In this document: positions 1-6,037 of the stretch, in pieces
How positions within the stretch are numbered: position 1 is the stretch's first letter
Layout of the letters: every line of letters starts with the position of its first letter
Notes under the pieces: model-generated
What the model saw: the letters and a program-made list of their open reading frames with translations, nothing else
Told to the model about the DNA's origin: nothing
Database searches by the model: none
Position numbers and translations under genes: made by a program
Origin: an uncultured Erysipelotrichaceae bacterium
Lineage (GTDB): Bacteria > Bacillota_I > Bacilli_A > RF39 > UBA660
Assembly: GCA_902797005.1 (NCBI GenBank)
Contig: CADBRE010000052.1
Coordinates: forward strand, 1 to 7,253
DNA: 7,253 nt
Reading direction: 5' to 3'

Positions 1-53
1 AGTAACAAAATAATTATAAGCAAAACAGAGATTAAAAAATCTTTCTTACTCAC
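1..53 (-). CDS. 5' end of a gene for a probable membrane-anchored protein (partial)
   Basis: Only the first 17 codons are in the window; the gene continues beyond the left edge. It starts with GTG at 53-51 and reads MSKKDFLISVLLIIILL: a short charged N-terminus followed by a run of aliphatic residues. This looks like the start of a signal anchor or transmembrane helix. The start is well supported because AGGAGGTGG (59-67) lies 5 bases upstream, close to a full match to the 16S rRNA anti-Shine-Dalgarno. A consensus-like promoter lies about 90 bases further upstream, and a terminator closes the preceding gene, so this begins a new transcription unit. Function cannot be told from 17 residues. 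Confidence 0.7.
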   Translation of the reverse strand, partial: MSKKDFLISVLLIIILL

Positions 54-58
54 AACTA

Positions 59-67
59 CCACCTCCT
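59..67 (-). promoter_or_regulatory. Strong ribosome binding site for the left-edge gene
   Basis: The minus strand reads AGGAGGTGG, extensively complementary to the 3' end of 16S rRNA, with 5 bases before a GTG codon. It fixes the GTG start of the partial gene and suggests efficient translation despite the non-ATG start. Confidence 0.75.
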
Positions 68-114
68 CAAGTTTTAATATTTTCTTCTAGTAACACATGG
101 TGAACTTGATTTGG

Positions 115-134
115 TAAGACACCTAACAGTCTTA
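115..134 (-). repeat. Small inverted repeat in the leader of the left-edge gene
   Basis: TAAGAC and GTCTTA form 6-bp arms around an 8-base loop. The repeat starts about 10 bases after the expected transcription start and lies in a leader of roughly 90 bases. It could form a 5' stem-loop in the mRNA. It has no T-run after it, so it is not a terminator on its own, and I do not recognise a known riboswitch. Confidence 0.35.
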
Positions 135-150
135 TATTTTCCGTGTATTC

Positions 151-180
151 ATTATACCTTTTTAGTCTTATTTGAGTCAA
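151..180 (-). promoter_or_regulatory. Sigma-A-type promoter for the left-edge gene
   Basis: The minus strand has TTGACT (175-180), an 18-base spacer and TATAAT (151-156). The -10 is a perfect match and the -35 has one mismatch to TTGACA. The expected start of transcription is near position 144, giving a leader of about 90 bases before the GTG at 53. It lies just downstream of the mtaB terminator, as expected for a new unit. Confidence 0.75.
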
Positions 181-183
181 TAT

Positions 184-206
184 AAAAAGCGAAAACAATT
201 TCGCTT
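184..206 (-). terminator. Intrinsic terminator after mtaB
   Basis: The minus strand reads AAGCGAAA, loop TTGT, then TTTCGCTT: a perfect 8-bp stem continuing into a run of five T. The stem begins 3 bases after the mtaB stop codon (210-212). Stem, short loop and T-run are all present, so this is a convincing Rho-independent terminator for the two-gene unit with mtaB. Confidence 0.85.
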
Positions 207-209
207 ATT

Positions 210-1472
210 TTAATTTGCCATTTCTATATTTTCTTCTGTAAGTTTTACCATAGCCAATTCATTAGATTTATGTTCTTCTTTTGTTTTAACTTTGATAAAG
301 TTAGCAGTATGCCCAGTATAAAAACCTTCTTTTTCTTCTTCAAACAATACTTCCATATCTCTTCCTATATATTTGTTATAAAACTCTTTTTCTAGTTCTT
401 CTGAGATTGAAAGAAGTTCTTTTACTCTCTCCTTTTTGACATTGCCGTCTATCTTTTCCTTAATTTTACTAGCTACTGTACCTTCCCTATCACTGTAAGG
501 GAAAACATGTACTTTAGTAAATCCAATTTTCTTAATGAACTCCATGCTTTCTTTATGCATTTCATCAGTTTCTCCAGGAAATCCAACTATAACATCTGTT
601 GTAATGCTCAAATCCTTTTTAATACTTCTTATGTAATTGATTCTTTCTTCAAAATATGCTTTATCGTATTTCCTGTTCATTAATTTTAATACCTGATCAC
701 TACCTGATTGAAGAGGAATATGTAGATGCGGTACAAAAACATCACTATTTTTAAATACATCTAACACTTCATCTGTTAATTCATTTATTTCTATTGAAGA
801 TACTCTTAATCTCTTTAATCCTTTAATCTTAACTAAATCTCTTACTAAAGCTGCAAAATCATATTCTCCATCATTATATTTACCAGTATGAATACCAGTT
901 AAAACTATTTCTTTATATCCATTATTAACTAAAGATATAACTTCTTCAATAACACTTTCATGATTTTTACTTCTAACACTTCCTCTAGTAAAAGGGATAA
1001 CACAATATGAACAAAATGCATTGCATCCATCTTCTATTTTTACATACGCTCTTGTTCTATCATATGCTCCTTTTATTTCCATATCTTCAAAAGAAGCTCC
1101 TCTTAAGTTAAAGAATCTTTCTATTCTTTCTTTATTATCTAAGTATTCTAAAACATAATCCACAATTTTACTCTTATCTTTATTTCCAATAACTATATCT
1201 GCATTTATAGTATCTAGCTTACCTGTATTATAACAATTTTGAGAGAAACAACCGCAAACAACAATCACACTACCTGGATTATCTCTTCTCAAACTATTTA
1301 TTACTTGTCTACTCTTTCTATCAGCCATATTAGTTACTGTGCAACTGTTTACAACATATACATCTGCATTTTCTTCAACATAAGAAAAACCTTTTTCTAT
1401 AAAAAGGCTATAAATATATTCGCTTTCATATGTATTAACTTTACAACCAAGTGTTTTTATATTAAATGTCAT
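210..1472 (-). CDS. mtaB: tRNA (N6-L-threonylcarbamoyladenosine(37)-C2)-methylthiotransferase MtaB
   Basis: The 420-residue product is a radical-SAM methylthiotransferase of the MiaB/RimO/MtaB family. MtaB converts t6A to ms2t6A at position 37 of ANN-decoding tRNAs in the cytoplasm. The N-terminal MTTase domain has the three expected cluster cysteines, C10 (GCKVN), C44 (NSCTV) and C75 (GCFSQ). The radical-SAM CxxxCxxC motif is CNAFCSYC with C150, C154 and C157. Further family motifs are HIPLQSGSD (251-259) and TDVIVGFPGE (292-301). A C-terminal TRAM-like RNA-binding domain covers about 366-420. Opening with the GCKVN signature and lacking the usual MiaB features, it fits MtaB better than MiaB or RimO. 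The ATG overlaps the stop of the upstream gene as ATGA (1469-1472), suggesting translational coupling; AAAGGAG (1487-1493) lies somewhat far upstream. Length is slightly below typical MtaB proteins but all domains look complete. Confidence 0.93.
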   Translation of the reverse strand: MTFNIKTLGCKVNTYESEYIYSLFIEKGFSYVEENADVYVVNSCTVTNMADRKSRQVINSLRRDNPGSVIVVCGCFSQNCYNTGKLDTINADIVIGNKDKSKIVDYVLEYLDNKERIERFFNLRGASFEDMEIKGAYDRTRAYVKIEDGCNAFCSYCVIPFTRGSVRSKNHESVIEEVISLVNNGYKEIVLTGIHTGKYNDGEYDFAALVRDLVKIKGLKRLRVSSIEINELTDEVLDVFKNSDVFVPHLHIPLQSGSDQVLKLMNRKYDKAYFEERINYIRSIKKDLSITTDVIVGFPGETDEMHKESMEFIKKIGFTKVHVFPYSDREGTVASKIKEKIDGNVKKERVKELLSISEELEKEFYNKYIGRDMEVLFEEEKEGFYTGHTANFIKVKTKEEHKSNELAMVKLTEENIEMAN

Positions 1473-2089
1473 AATGCTCTTCTAAACTCCTTTAACGCTT
1501 CTAGGAAAGCTTCTTCTTTAGCATATCTATTATCAAAAGTAACGGTCTTTGCATTATCAAAATCAACTTTAGAGATTCTAACTCCCCCTAGATCTTTTTC
1601 TGATTCATAATTAACAACTCCAGTAGAAGCTCGTTTGATTAACTCATCATAACTAATAACAGCTTTATCTTCTTGTTCTGCTTCATACCTTTCTATTTCT
1701 CTTTCGTGTTCATCCATTTCTCCAGAAATTTCCATTTGTTTAATTCTTGCATCTAGTTCTTCAGCACTGATAATTGCAACTTCTTCTTGCTCATTTTCAA
1801 AACTACTTATTTCCTCATGAATAGCTGGTTCTTCTTTAAAATCAGCTTTTATCTGTTCTACATGAACAGGTTCCTCCACTAAAACAGGTTCTTCAGCATC
1901 CGTATTATTAAGAAAGCTTTCAATATTTTTGCTTAAATCCTCTTCCTCTTCTTTGTAATTACCACTTAACATTAACTTAGCCAAATAAACCATAAATATA
2001 ACTATAAGTATAATCATTACAACAAAAAGAACTAAAAGAAAATCACCCTTTACTAAAATATTAACAAAATTATCTATTGCTTCTTTCAT
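1469..2089 (-). CDS. Membrane-anchored acidic protein of unknown function
   Basis: I do not recognise this 206-residue protein. It has one strongly hydrophobic segment at about 17-40 (LLVLFVVMIILIVIFMVYLA). A long, very acidic, probably cytoplasmic tail rich in Glu follows. Around 65-90 there are short Glu-Glu-Pro repeats (EEPVLVEEPVHVE, then KEEPAI). Two copies of an A-x-I-S-x-x-E-L-type motif occur at about 105-112 (AIISAEEL) and 143-150 (AVISYDEL), joined by a charged helical stretch likely to form a coiled coil. The C-terminus (190-206) is a conserved-looking amphipathic helix. An in-frame GTG at 2098 exists, but the ATG at 2089 is preferred because AAGGTG lies 6 bases upstream of it and the GTG itself falls in that site. 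It leads a two-gene unit with mtaB; whether it has any link to tRNA modification is unknown. Confidence 0.75.
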   Translation of the reverse strand: MKEAIDNFVNILVKGDFLLVLFVVMIILIVIFMVYLAKLMLSGNYKEEEEDLSKNIESFLNNTDAEEPVLVEEPVHVEQIKADFKEEPAIHEEISSFENEQEEVAIISAEELDARIKQMEISGEMDEHEREIERYEAEQEDKAVISYDELIKRASTGVVNYESEKDLGGVRISKVDFDNAKTVTFDNRYAKEEAFLEALKEFRRAL

Positions 2090-2095
2090 ATACTT

Positions 2096-2103
2096 CACCT
2101 TAA
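2096..2103 (-). promoter_or_regulatory. Ribosome binding site deciding the ATG 2089 start
   Basis: The minus strand reads TTAAGGTG, 6 bases before the ATG at 2089. An alternative in-frame GTG at 2098 lies inside this site and would have no binding site of its own at a sensible distance, so the shorter protein is favoured. Confidence 0.65.
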
Positions 2104-2152
2104 CAATTTCTAGATTAATTCTATCACAATAATAATTAAAATAAATATCTTT

Positions 2153-2180
2153 ATTATACCTTTTACACCAAATTTGTCAA
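2153..2180 (-). promoter_or_regulatory. Consensus sigma-A promoter for the membrane protein-mtaB unit
   Basis: Perfect TTGACA (2175-2180) and perfect TATAAT (2153-2158) are separated by 16 bases. Transcription should start near 2146, giving a leader of about 57 bases before the ATG at 2089. It sits between the cpsB terminator hairpin and the membrane protein gene, so that gene and mtaB form a separate, probably constitutively expressed unit. Confidence 0.85.
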
Positions 2181-2199
2181 TATACATTTCAATTTACAA

Positions 2200-2233
2200 T
2201 AAAAGATTTAAGCAATATCACTTAAATCTTTTA
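2200..2233 (-). terminator. Hairpin ending the cps regulatory operon, overlapping the cpsB stop
   Basis: AAAAGATTTAAG (minus strand, from 2232) pairs perfectly with CTTAAATCTTTT (ending at 2201), with an 8-base loop; one more A-T pair is possible at the base. The cpsB stop codon TGA (2218-2220) is the first triplet of the loop, so the last cpsB codons form the upstream arm. The stem is AT-rich and the T-run is short (TTTTATT), so termination may be partial. A new promoter begins about 20 bases downstream, which supports a unit boundary here. Confidence 0.6.
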
Positions 2234-2979
2234 AAAAGCGTTTTCTTTATTTCACTATATTCCTTCTTTTCTATTAATTCATTATTAATCACTTTTCTAG
2301 GGTTTTCTATTAACAACTGCTCAGAACAAGTTTTTAAATACTTTTCATATATAATTCTTAATTGCTCATAGAAATTATCATAACTATGATGAATATCTGT
2401 TGCAATAAAAGAAGCCATTTTATGTTTCATAATAAGATTTGCCACTCTTTTAGCTTGTTTACCATACTTTCCAAAGAAAGAACCAACATCCAATTGTAGT
2501 AATGCACCATGTTTAAGTAATTCATTAAGCAATAAAGGATTTTCTTGTATAAATGAATATCTTTCTGGATGCGCGACTATTAAGACAATCCCGCTATTTC
2601 TAAAAGAAAACAAGAGGTCATAGATTCCTTGATAAAAGTTATCCATAGAAAACTCAAACAAAAGATATCTGCTGCCATTTAGTGTCGTGAACTTGTTTTC
2701 TTCGAGCAATTCTTTTAAATTATATTCAATAAAAGCTTCATTACCCAAGTAAAGATTAACATTAATACCTAGTTCTTGAGCTCTTTTTTTAAGAGTTTCT
2801 AGTCTTTCTCTAAGTATAGATACTGGTGCATCATATCTACTACCATTTATATAATGTGGTGTCAATATGATATCTGTTACACCTTCACTTTCAGCATCTG
2901 TTAATATATCTAATGATTCTTTTAAACTCTTAGATCCATCATCCACATTATATATTATATGACTATGTATATCTATCAT
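2218..2979 (-). CDS. cpsB: CpsB/YwqE-type metal-dependent protein-tyrosine phosphatase (PHP fold)
   Basis: The 253-residue product belongs to the CpsB/CapC/YwqE phosphatases. These use a cluster of divalent metal ions, commonly manganese, to dephosphorylate the C-terminal tyrosines of their partner kinase CpsD. The PHP metal-binding residues are all visible: H5 and H7 in DIHSHI, D14 in DDGS, H42 in TPHY, E81 in GNEAF, E109 in LLFEF, H137 in AHPERY, and D195 and H197 in TDIHH. Length matches the family. The ATG overlaps the cpsD stop codon as ATGA (2976-2979), so translation is probably coupled and kinase and phosphatase are made together. Only a weak AATAGG-like binding site precedes it. It is the last gene of the operon; no sugar transferase follows. 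Other PHP enzymes such as HisK-type phosphatases are less likely given the neighbours. Confidence 0.93.
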   Translation of the reverse strand: MIDIHSHIIYNVDDGSKSLKESLDILTDAESEGVTDIILTPHYINGSRYDAPVSILRERLETLKKRAQELGINVNLYLGNEAFIEYNLKELLEENKFTTLNGSRYLLFEFSMDNFYQGIYDLLFSFRNSGIVLIVAHPERYSFIQENPLLLNELLKHGALLQLDVGSFFGKYGKQAKRVANLIMKHKMASFIATDIHHSYDNFYEQLRIIYEKYLKTCSEQLLIENPRKVINNELIEKKEYSEIKKTLFKRFK

Positions 2980-3650
2980 TCGTTATAGTACCTATTATAG
3001 TGATTATATTTGCTTTTACTTCCAGGCATTTTATTAACAACAACACCAGCAATTTTATGTCTAAACGCTTCTAAACTCTTTATTGTATTTTTAAGCATCT
3101 CAACAGGGGTTTGCTTATAAGCACTTATTACAACTATCCTGTCAACTAACTCTGCCATTACTAAAGAGTCAGTCAAATCTAGCATTGGAACTCCATCAAA
3201 AATTACTAAATCATATTTACTCTTTAGCTCCTCACACAATTTCTTATTTTTTTCTGAAGCCAGTAGCTCAGTAGGATTTGGAGGTACAGATCCCATGGTA
3301 AGAACAAATAAATTATTATATTCTGTCTTTTGTACATAAGTATTAAACTTTTTAATATCATCTATAAGTAAATTAGATAAACCTTTTTCATTAGAAAGAT
3401 TAAATATCTCATGTATTCTACCACATCTCATATCGCAGTCAACTAATAGCACTTTAAGATTGTTTTGTGCAAAAGCTAAAGCTAAATTAGAACTTATAAA
3501 ACTCTTTCCTTCGCCAGAAACTGATGAAGTTATAAGTATTGTTTTAATCTTTTCATCAACCTGTGAAAACTGAAGATTCGTTCTAATAGTTTTAATAGCT
3601 TCACTTACTTGAGACTTTGGATGAGCATTAATAACTAATTCATTATTCAT
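2976..3650 (-). CDS. cpsD: CpsD/CapB-type bacterial tyrosine kinase (BY-kinase)
   Basis: The 224-residue product is the cytoplasmic ATPase/kinase half of a Gram-positive BY-kinase. It is activated by the membrane adaptor CpsC and autophosphorylates on C-terminal tyrosines to control capsule or exopolysaccharide assembly. The family opening SEAIKTIRTNLQFS is at 16-29. Walker A is SVSGEGKS (43-50, K49), Walker A' is VLLVDCDMR (67-75) and Walker B is LVIFDGVPM (148-156, D152). GSVPPNPTELL (120-130) is typical. The tail carries a tyrosine cluster, Y215, Y218, Y221 and Y222. Walker B has DGVP where DxPP is usual. The ATG at 3650 is chosen over an in-frame ATG at 3680 because AAAGGAG (3658-3664) lies 7 bases upstream and the family N-terminus aligns. 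It overlaps cpsC by 8 bases and cpsB by 4. Confidence 0.93.
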   Translation of the reverse strand: MNNELVINAHPKSQVSEAIKTIRTNLQFSQVDEKIKTILITSSVSGEGKSFISSNLALAFAQNNLKVLLVDCDMRCGRIHEIFNLSNEKGLSNLLIDDIKKFNTYVQKTEYNNLFVLTMGSVPPNPTELLASEKNKKLCEELKSKYDLVIFDGVPMLDLTDSLVMAELVDRIVVISAYKQTPVEMLKNTIKSLEAFRHKIAGVVVNKMPGSKSKYNHYNRYYNE

Positions 3651-4350
3651 TTGCTTTCTCCTTTCTTTTCTTAGGAGCATTTAAAACAGGTACTCTCCCT
3701 AAAACCACTAATCCCGTTTTCTCTTCTACTTCTTCTGCAGACTTAATAGTAGTATCAAAATAAAACATTACGAATATTACAGCTAAAGCTAAAACTACAC
3801 CAATAGCTAATGCAATTATACTCTGTTTAACTACACTAACATTATAAGGTTTAACTTCTTCTTCAGCATAATCGATTATACTTATATTTTGAATATTATA
3901 GATTTTTACTACTTCATCAGAAAATACATCTGCTATTTCATTTGCTATTTTTTGTGATAATTTACTATCTTCATCACTTACTGATATTCTAAGTATTTCA
4001 GTATCAGCTTTATTAGATACACTTACCTTTTTACTAAGCTTTTCACTATTTGTTTGCAATTCCAAATTATTAATGACCTTTGACAAAACTCTTTTACTTT
4101 TAATTATCTCACCATAGGTAGAAACTAGCTTTTGGTTAATATTAATATCATTAGTAGTTATACCTGCTTGTTCACCTGTTTCACTATTACTTCTAGTTAA
4201 TACAAGAGTTGCTTCTGATTTATAAAGCGGTTTTTGTATCCAAAGTAAATATATATTACTAATTAAAATAGCAACTGCAACAAAAGCAATAAATATTCCT
4301 ATTTTACTAATAAAATAATTCCATAATTCTTTTAAATCAATTTCTTCCAT
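3643..4350 (-). CDS. cpsC: CpsC/CapA-type membrane adaptor (Wzz chain-length family)
   Basis: The 235-residue protein is a polysaccharide co-polymerase/adaptor that anchors and activates the tyrosine kinase CpsD at the membrane. Two transmembrane segments flank an extracytoplasmic domain: TM1 about 17-37 and TM2 about 176-197. The Wzz-like N-terminal region contains PLYKSEATLVL (41-51), and a charged segment rich in predicted helix follows at about 75-150. The short cytoplasmic tail after TM2 has the usual DTTIKSAEEVEEKTGL (199-214), the part that contacts the kinase in this family. An in-frame ATG exists at 4368, but the ATG at 4350 is preferred because AAGGAGG (4356-4362) lies 5 bases upstream. 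It starts 55 bases after the sigma-like repeat gene ends, with no terminator between, and overlaps cpsD by 8 bases. Wzz-only function without a kinase is unlikely given cpsD next door. Confidence 0.9.
   Translation of the reverse strand: MEEIDLKELWNYFISKIGIFIAFVAVAILISNIYLLWIQKPLYKSEATLVLTRSNSETGEQAGITTNDININQKLVSTYGEIIKSKRVLSKVINNLELQTNSEKLSKKVSVSNKADTEILRISVSDEDSKLSQKIANEIADVFSDEVVKIYNIQNISIIDYAEEEVKPYNVSVVKQSIIALAIGVVLALAVIFVMFYFDTTIKSAEEVEEKTGLVVLGRVPVLNAPKKRKEKANE
3658..3664 (-). promoter_or_regulatory. Ribosome binding site deciding the cpsD start
   Basis: The minus strand reads AAAGGAG, 7 bases before the ATG at 3650. It lies inside the 3' end of cpsC. It selects this ATG over the one 30 bases upstream. 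Confidence 0.8.
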
Positions 4351-4355
4351 AGCAT

Positions 4356-4362
4356 CCTCCTT
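4356..4362 (-). promoter_or_regulatory. Ribosome binding site deciding the cpsC start
   Basis: The minus strand reads AAGGAGG, 5 bases before the ATG at 4350. The alternative ATG at 4368 lies upstream of this site and has no purine-rich sequence in front of it. Confidence 0.8.
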
Positions 4363-4405
4363 AAACATTATACATTATCTTAAATTACTATATAGCCACA
4401 AATCC

Positions 4406-5968
4406 TTACATTGACAAAGTTCTTGAATAATTTTCATCTAATAAGCTAGCTATTTCATCTTTAGTATGAGAACATAATGCCAAGAATTCTTGATCTGTAT
4501 ATATATCATTAGCATTCTTTAACATGACTAGCCCGAATGCCTTATTAGCATCATATTTATTTAATAATAGCTTATATTCTTCAGATCTTAATAGTTTATT
4601 AGCAAGTCTTAACTTATATATCATTACTCCATTTTCTCTACTTCTATTACTTAAAATTATTCTTTCTAGTTTTCTTTTTGCTATTTCTATTTTATCTGAT
4701 GAAGGGAAATCGCGAAAAGTATACTTTCTTGAGTAATCATCTCCATAGACTTCTTTAAGAACATTTCTATCTTCTTCTTTTAATCTTTCAATCGCAGTTA
4801 AAACTTCTTCTTTAGAATACCATTTATACCTATCAAATAGTCCAAAAGAATAAATGCCAGTAATTTCTTTACCTAATTTATGCTTAATCATTGCTATTAT
4901 AATATGATTTGCCCTCATTTTCTCTTCATCATTAAAAGCATAGAAATCATATTCCTCGTTTCTTAAGTCTTCACCATATTTTCTATAAATCAAATCTTTA
5001 TCATTTGGATTCAAGCTTTCTATTGCTCTTTTAACTCTAATCATAAACTCTTCATCAGTTTCTTCATCTTTTTTAAAAGAAGACATTGTTTTACAAATTG
5101 GCGTTATTTTAACCATATAAACACCTTCACTAAGTATTCTATATGAAGTTTTACTTAAAGATAAATCTCTATTACCTAAAACAAGACATTCTTTATTTAA
5201 CCGTTTACCGAATAAACCATATAACTTATCTCTATCAAGCGGTAATATATATTTGACTCTATTTACTAAATCTTTTCTTGAAACATTTGGAATCACATCA
5301 TTAACATTTACATATTTTAAAGTACCATTTTTAATACTATTTAGTCTTCTTTTCATCTTTTTTAAAATAGTATCATTTACTTTTTGAGCCATTTGAGCAG
5401 ATAGTAGATTCTTAGACTTAATCTCAGTTAAATCAGAGCCATACTTTAAATAAAGTAATTCATTTTCCTCTTTAGTATTGAACTTCATTACCCTGTCAAC
5501 TTCTTCTTTTGAGTAACCTTCAAACACCTCATAAAAAGGTTTGTAGTCTTGATTATCATGTCTTCTTTGAAAATTATGAGTACTTGTTGATTTTTCGTGG
5601 TTTCCACGTTTACGAAATAATTCCCAATTTGCACTCTTGGTTTTAGAATCAACTTTTGCCAAAGGAATGTTTCCCTTAAAGAAAAACTCTTTTTTAATAT
5701 TTGCTAGTTGTTTACTTGTTAGACTATTTAAAAACTCATCCACTTCTTCTTCGGTTTCAAAACCAAAATGTTTTTTTAAGTCCTTTCTTGCAAGCCTTCT
5801 CTTAATATTAGAAAATACTTCTTGTATAGTTTTTGAATAATACTTATTCCTTTGTATTGCATTTTCTAATAATTTCATATCATATTCTGATAGATTAGCT
5901 ATCTCCATTTCAACCATAGTCTTATCATATTCGCTAAAAATATAATAGATTTCTTCAGTTAATTGCAT
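4406..5968 (-). CDS. Protein of degenerate sigma-70 region 4-like helical repeats; possible cps operon regulator
   Basis: I cannot assign this 520-residue protein to a named family. It has no signal peptide or membrane segment and looks basic, helical and cytoplasmic. Four clearer repeats of about 55-62 residues are visible at roughly 152-209, 229-288, 304-365 and 384-439, with weaker copies near 26-61 and at the C-terminus. The pattern is: an acidic start with Glu-Val (YSKEEV twice), a helix to IxxL, acidic-K/R, LL, YGxD, a variable gap, then a helix ending KMKRRL or KRKLERI. This resembles region 4 of sigma factors (ERxVLxLRYG and a basic recognition helix), so nucleic-acid binding is a plausible inference. 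A basic, Asn/His-rich linker lies at about 105-150. The ATG at 5968 is chosen because GAAGGGGG lies 7 bases upstream; a TTG further up falls inside the -35 box. It is the first gene of the cps operon. Other helical repeat scaffolds remain possible. Confidence 0.72.
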   Translation of the reverse strand: MQLTEEIYYIFSEYDKTMVEMEIANLSEYDMKLLENAIQRNKYYSKTIQEVFSNIKRRLARKDLKKHFGFETEEEVDEFLNSLTSKQLANIKKEFFFKGNIPLAKVDSKTKSANWELFRKRGNHEKSTSTHNFQRRHDNQDYKPFYEVFEGYSKEEVDRVMKFNTKEENELLYLKYGSDLTEIKSKNLLSAQMAQKVNDTILKKMKRRLNSIKNGTLKYVNVNDVIPNVSRKDLVNRVKYILPLDRDKLYGLFGKRLNKECLVLGNRDLSLSKTSYRILSEGVYMVKITPICKTMSSFKKDEETDEEFMIRVKRAIESLNPNDKDLIYRKYGEDLRNEEYDFYAFNDEEKMRANHIIIAMIKHKLGKEITGIYSFGLFDRYKWYSKEEVLTAIERLKEEDRNVLKEVYGDDYSRKYTFRDFPSSDKIEIAKRKLERIILSNRSRENGVMIYKLRLANKLLRSEEYKLLLNKYDANKAFGLVMLKNANDIYTDQEFLALCSHTKDEIASLLDENYSRTLSM

Positions 5969-5975
5969 AATAAAT

Positions 5976-5983
5976 CCCCCTTC
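5976..5983 (-). promoter_or_regulatory. Ribosome binding site of the repeat protein gene
   Basis: The minus strand reads GAAGGGGG, 7 bases before the ATG at 5968. It fixes the start; the longer in-frame reading begins at a TTG in the promoter's -35 element and would not be transcribed. Confidence 0.7.
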
Positions 5984-5996
5984 ATTAACAAAACAT

Positions 5997-6018
5997 ATTG
6001 TACTATTTCTTGTACAAT
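5997..6018. repeat. Inverted repeat over the -10 and spacer: candidate operator
   Basis: ATTGTAC and GTACAAT are perfect 7-bp arms separated by 8 bases. One arm covers the -10 hexamer and the other lies in the spacer next to the -35. Arm centres are 15 bases apart, more than one helical turn. The placement would let a bound dimer block RNA polymerase. The regulator is unknown; the repeat protein encoded by the first gene is one candidate. Confidence 0.5.
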
Positions 6019-6025
6019 TTGTCAA
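5997..6025 (-). promoter_or_regulatory. Consensus sigma-A promoter of the repeat protein-cpsCDB operon
   Basis: Perfect TTGACA (6020-6025), a 17-base spacer and TACAAT (5997-6002) on the minus strand. The expected transcription start is near 5990, about 22 bases before the ATG at 5968, so the leader is short. No other good promoter is visible before cpsC (only weak matches in 4351-4405), so this one probably serves all four genes down to 2218. Confidence 0.85.
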
Positions 6026-6037
6026 TACTAACGCACC

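Noticed and set aside
1239..1610. Plus-strand open frame of 123 codons opposite mtaB and the membrane protein gene
   Set aside because: It spans the junction of two well-supported minus-strand genes, has no family motif, and its Ser/Ile/Cys-rich composition is that of antisense AT-rich coding sequence.
2174..2371. Plus-strand open frame of 65 codons opposite the end of cpsB
   Set aside because: It is antisense to cpsB and runs through the terminator hairpin; its hydrophobic look comes from the reverse complement of Lys/Asn/Glu codons.
4351..4405. TATAAT just upstream of cpsC as an internal promoter
   Set aside because: It would start transcription within the cpsC ribosome binding site, and no -35 match lies 16-18 bases upstream; a weaker TTGTGG/GATAAT pair is possible but not convincing.
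4524..4736. Plus-strand open frame of 70 codons inside the repeat protein gene
   Set aside because: Antisense shadow with a Leu/Ser-rich composition and no promoter or recognisable domain.
5637..5840. Plus-strand open frame of 67 codons inside the repeat protein gene
   Set aside because: Antisense shadow, as shown by Ser/Phe/Leu runs opposite Lys/Glu-rich coding sequence.
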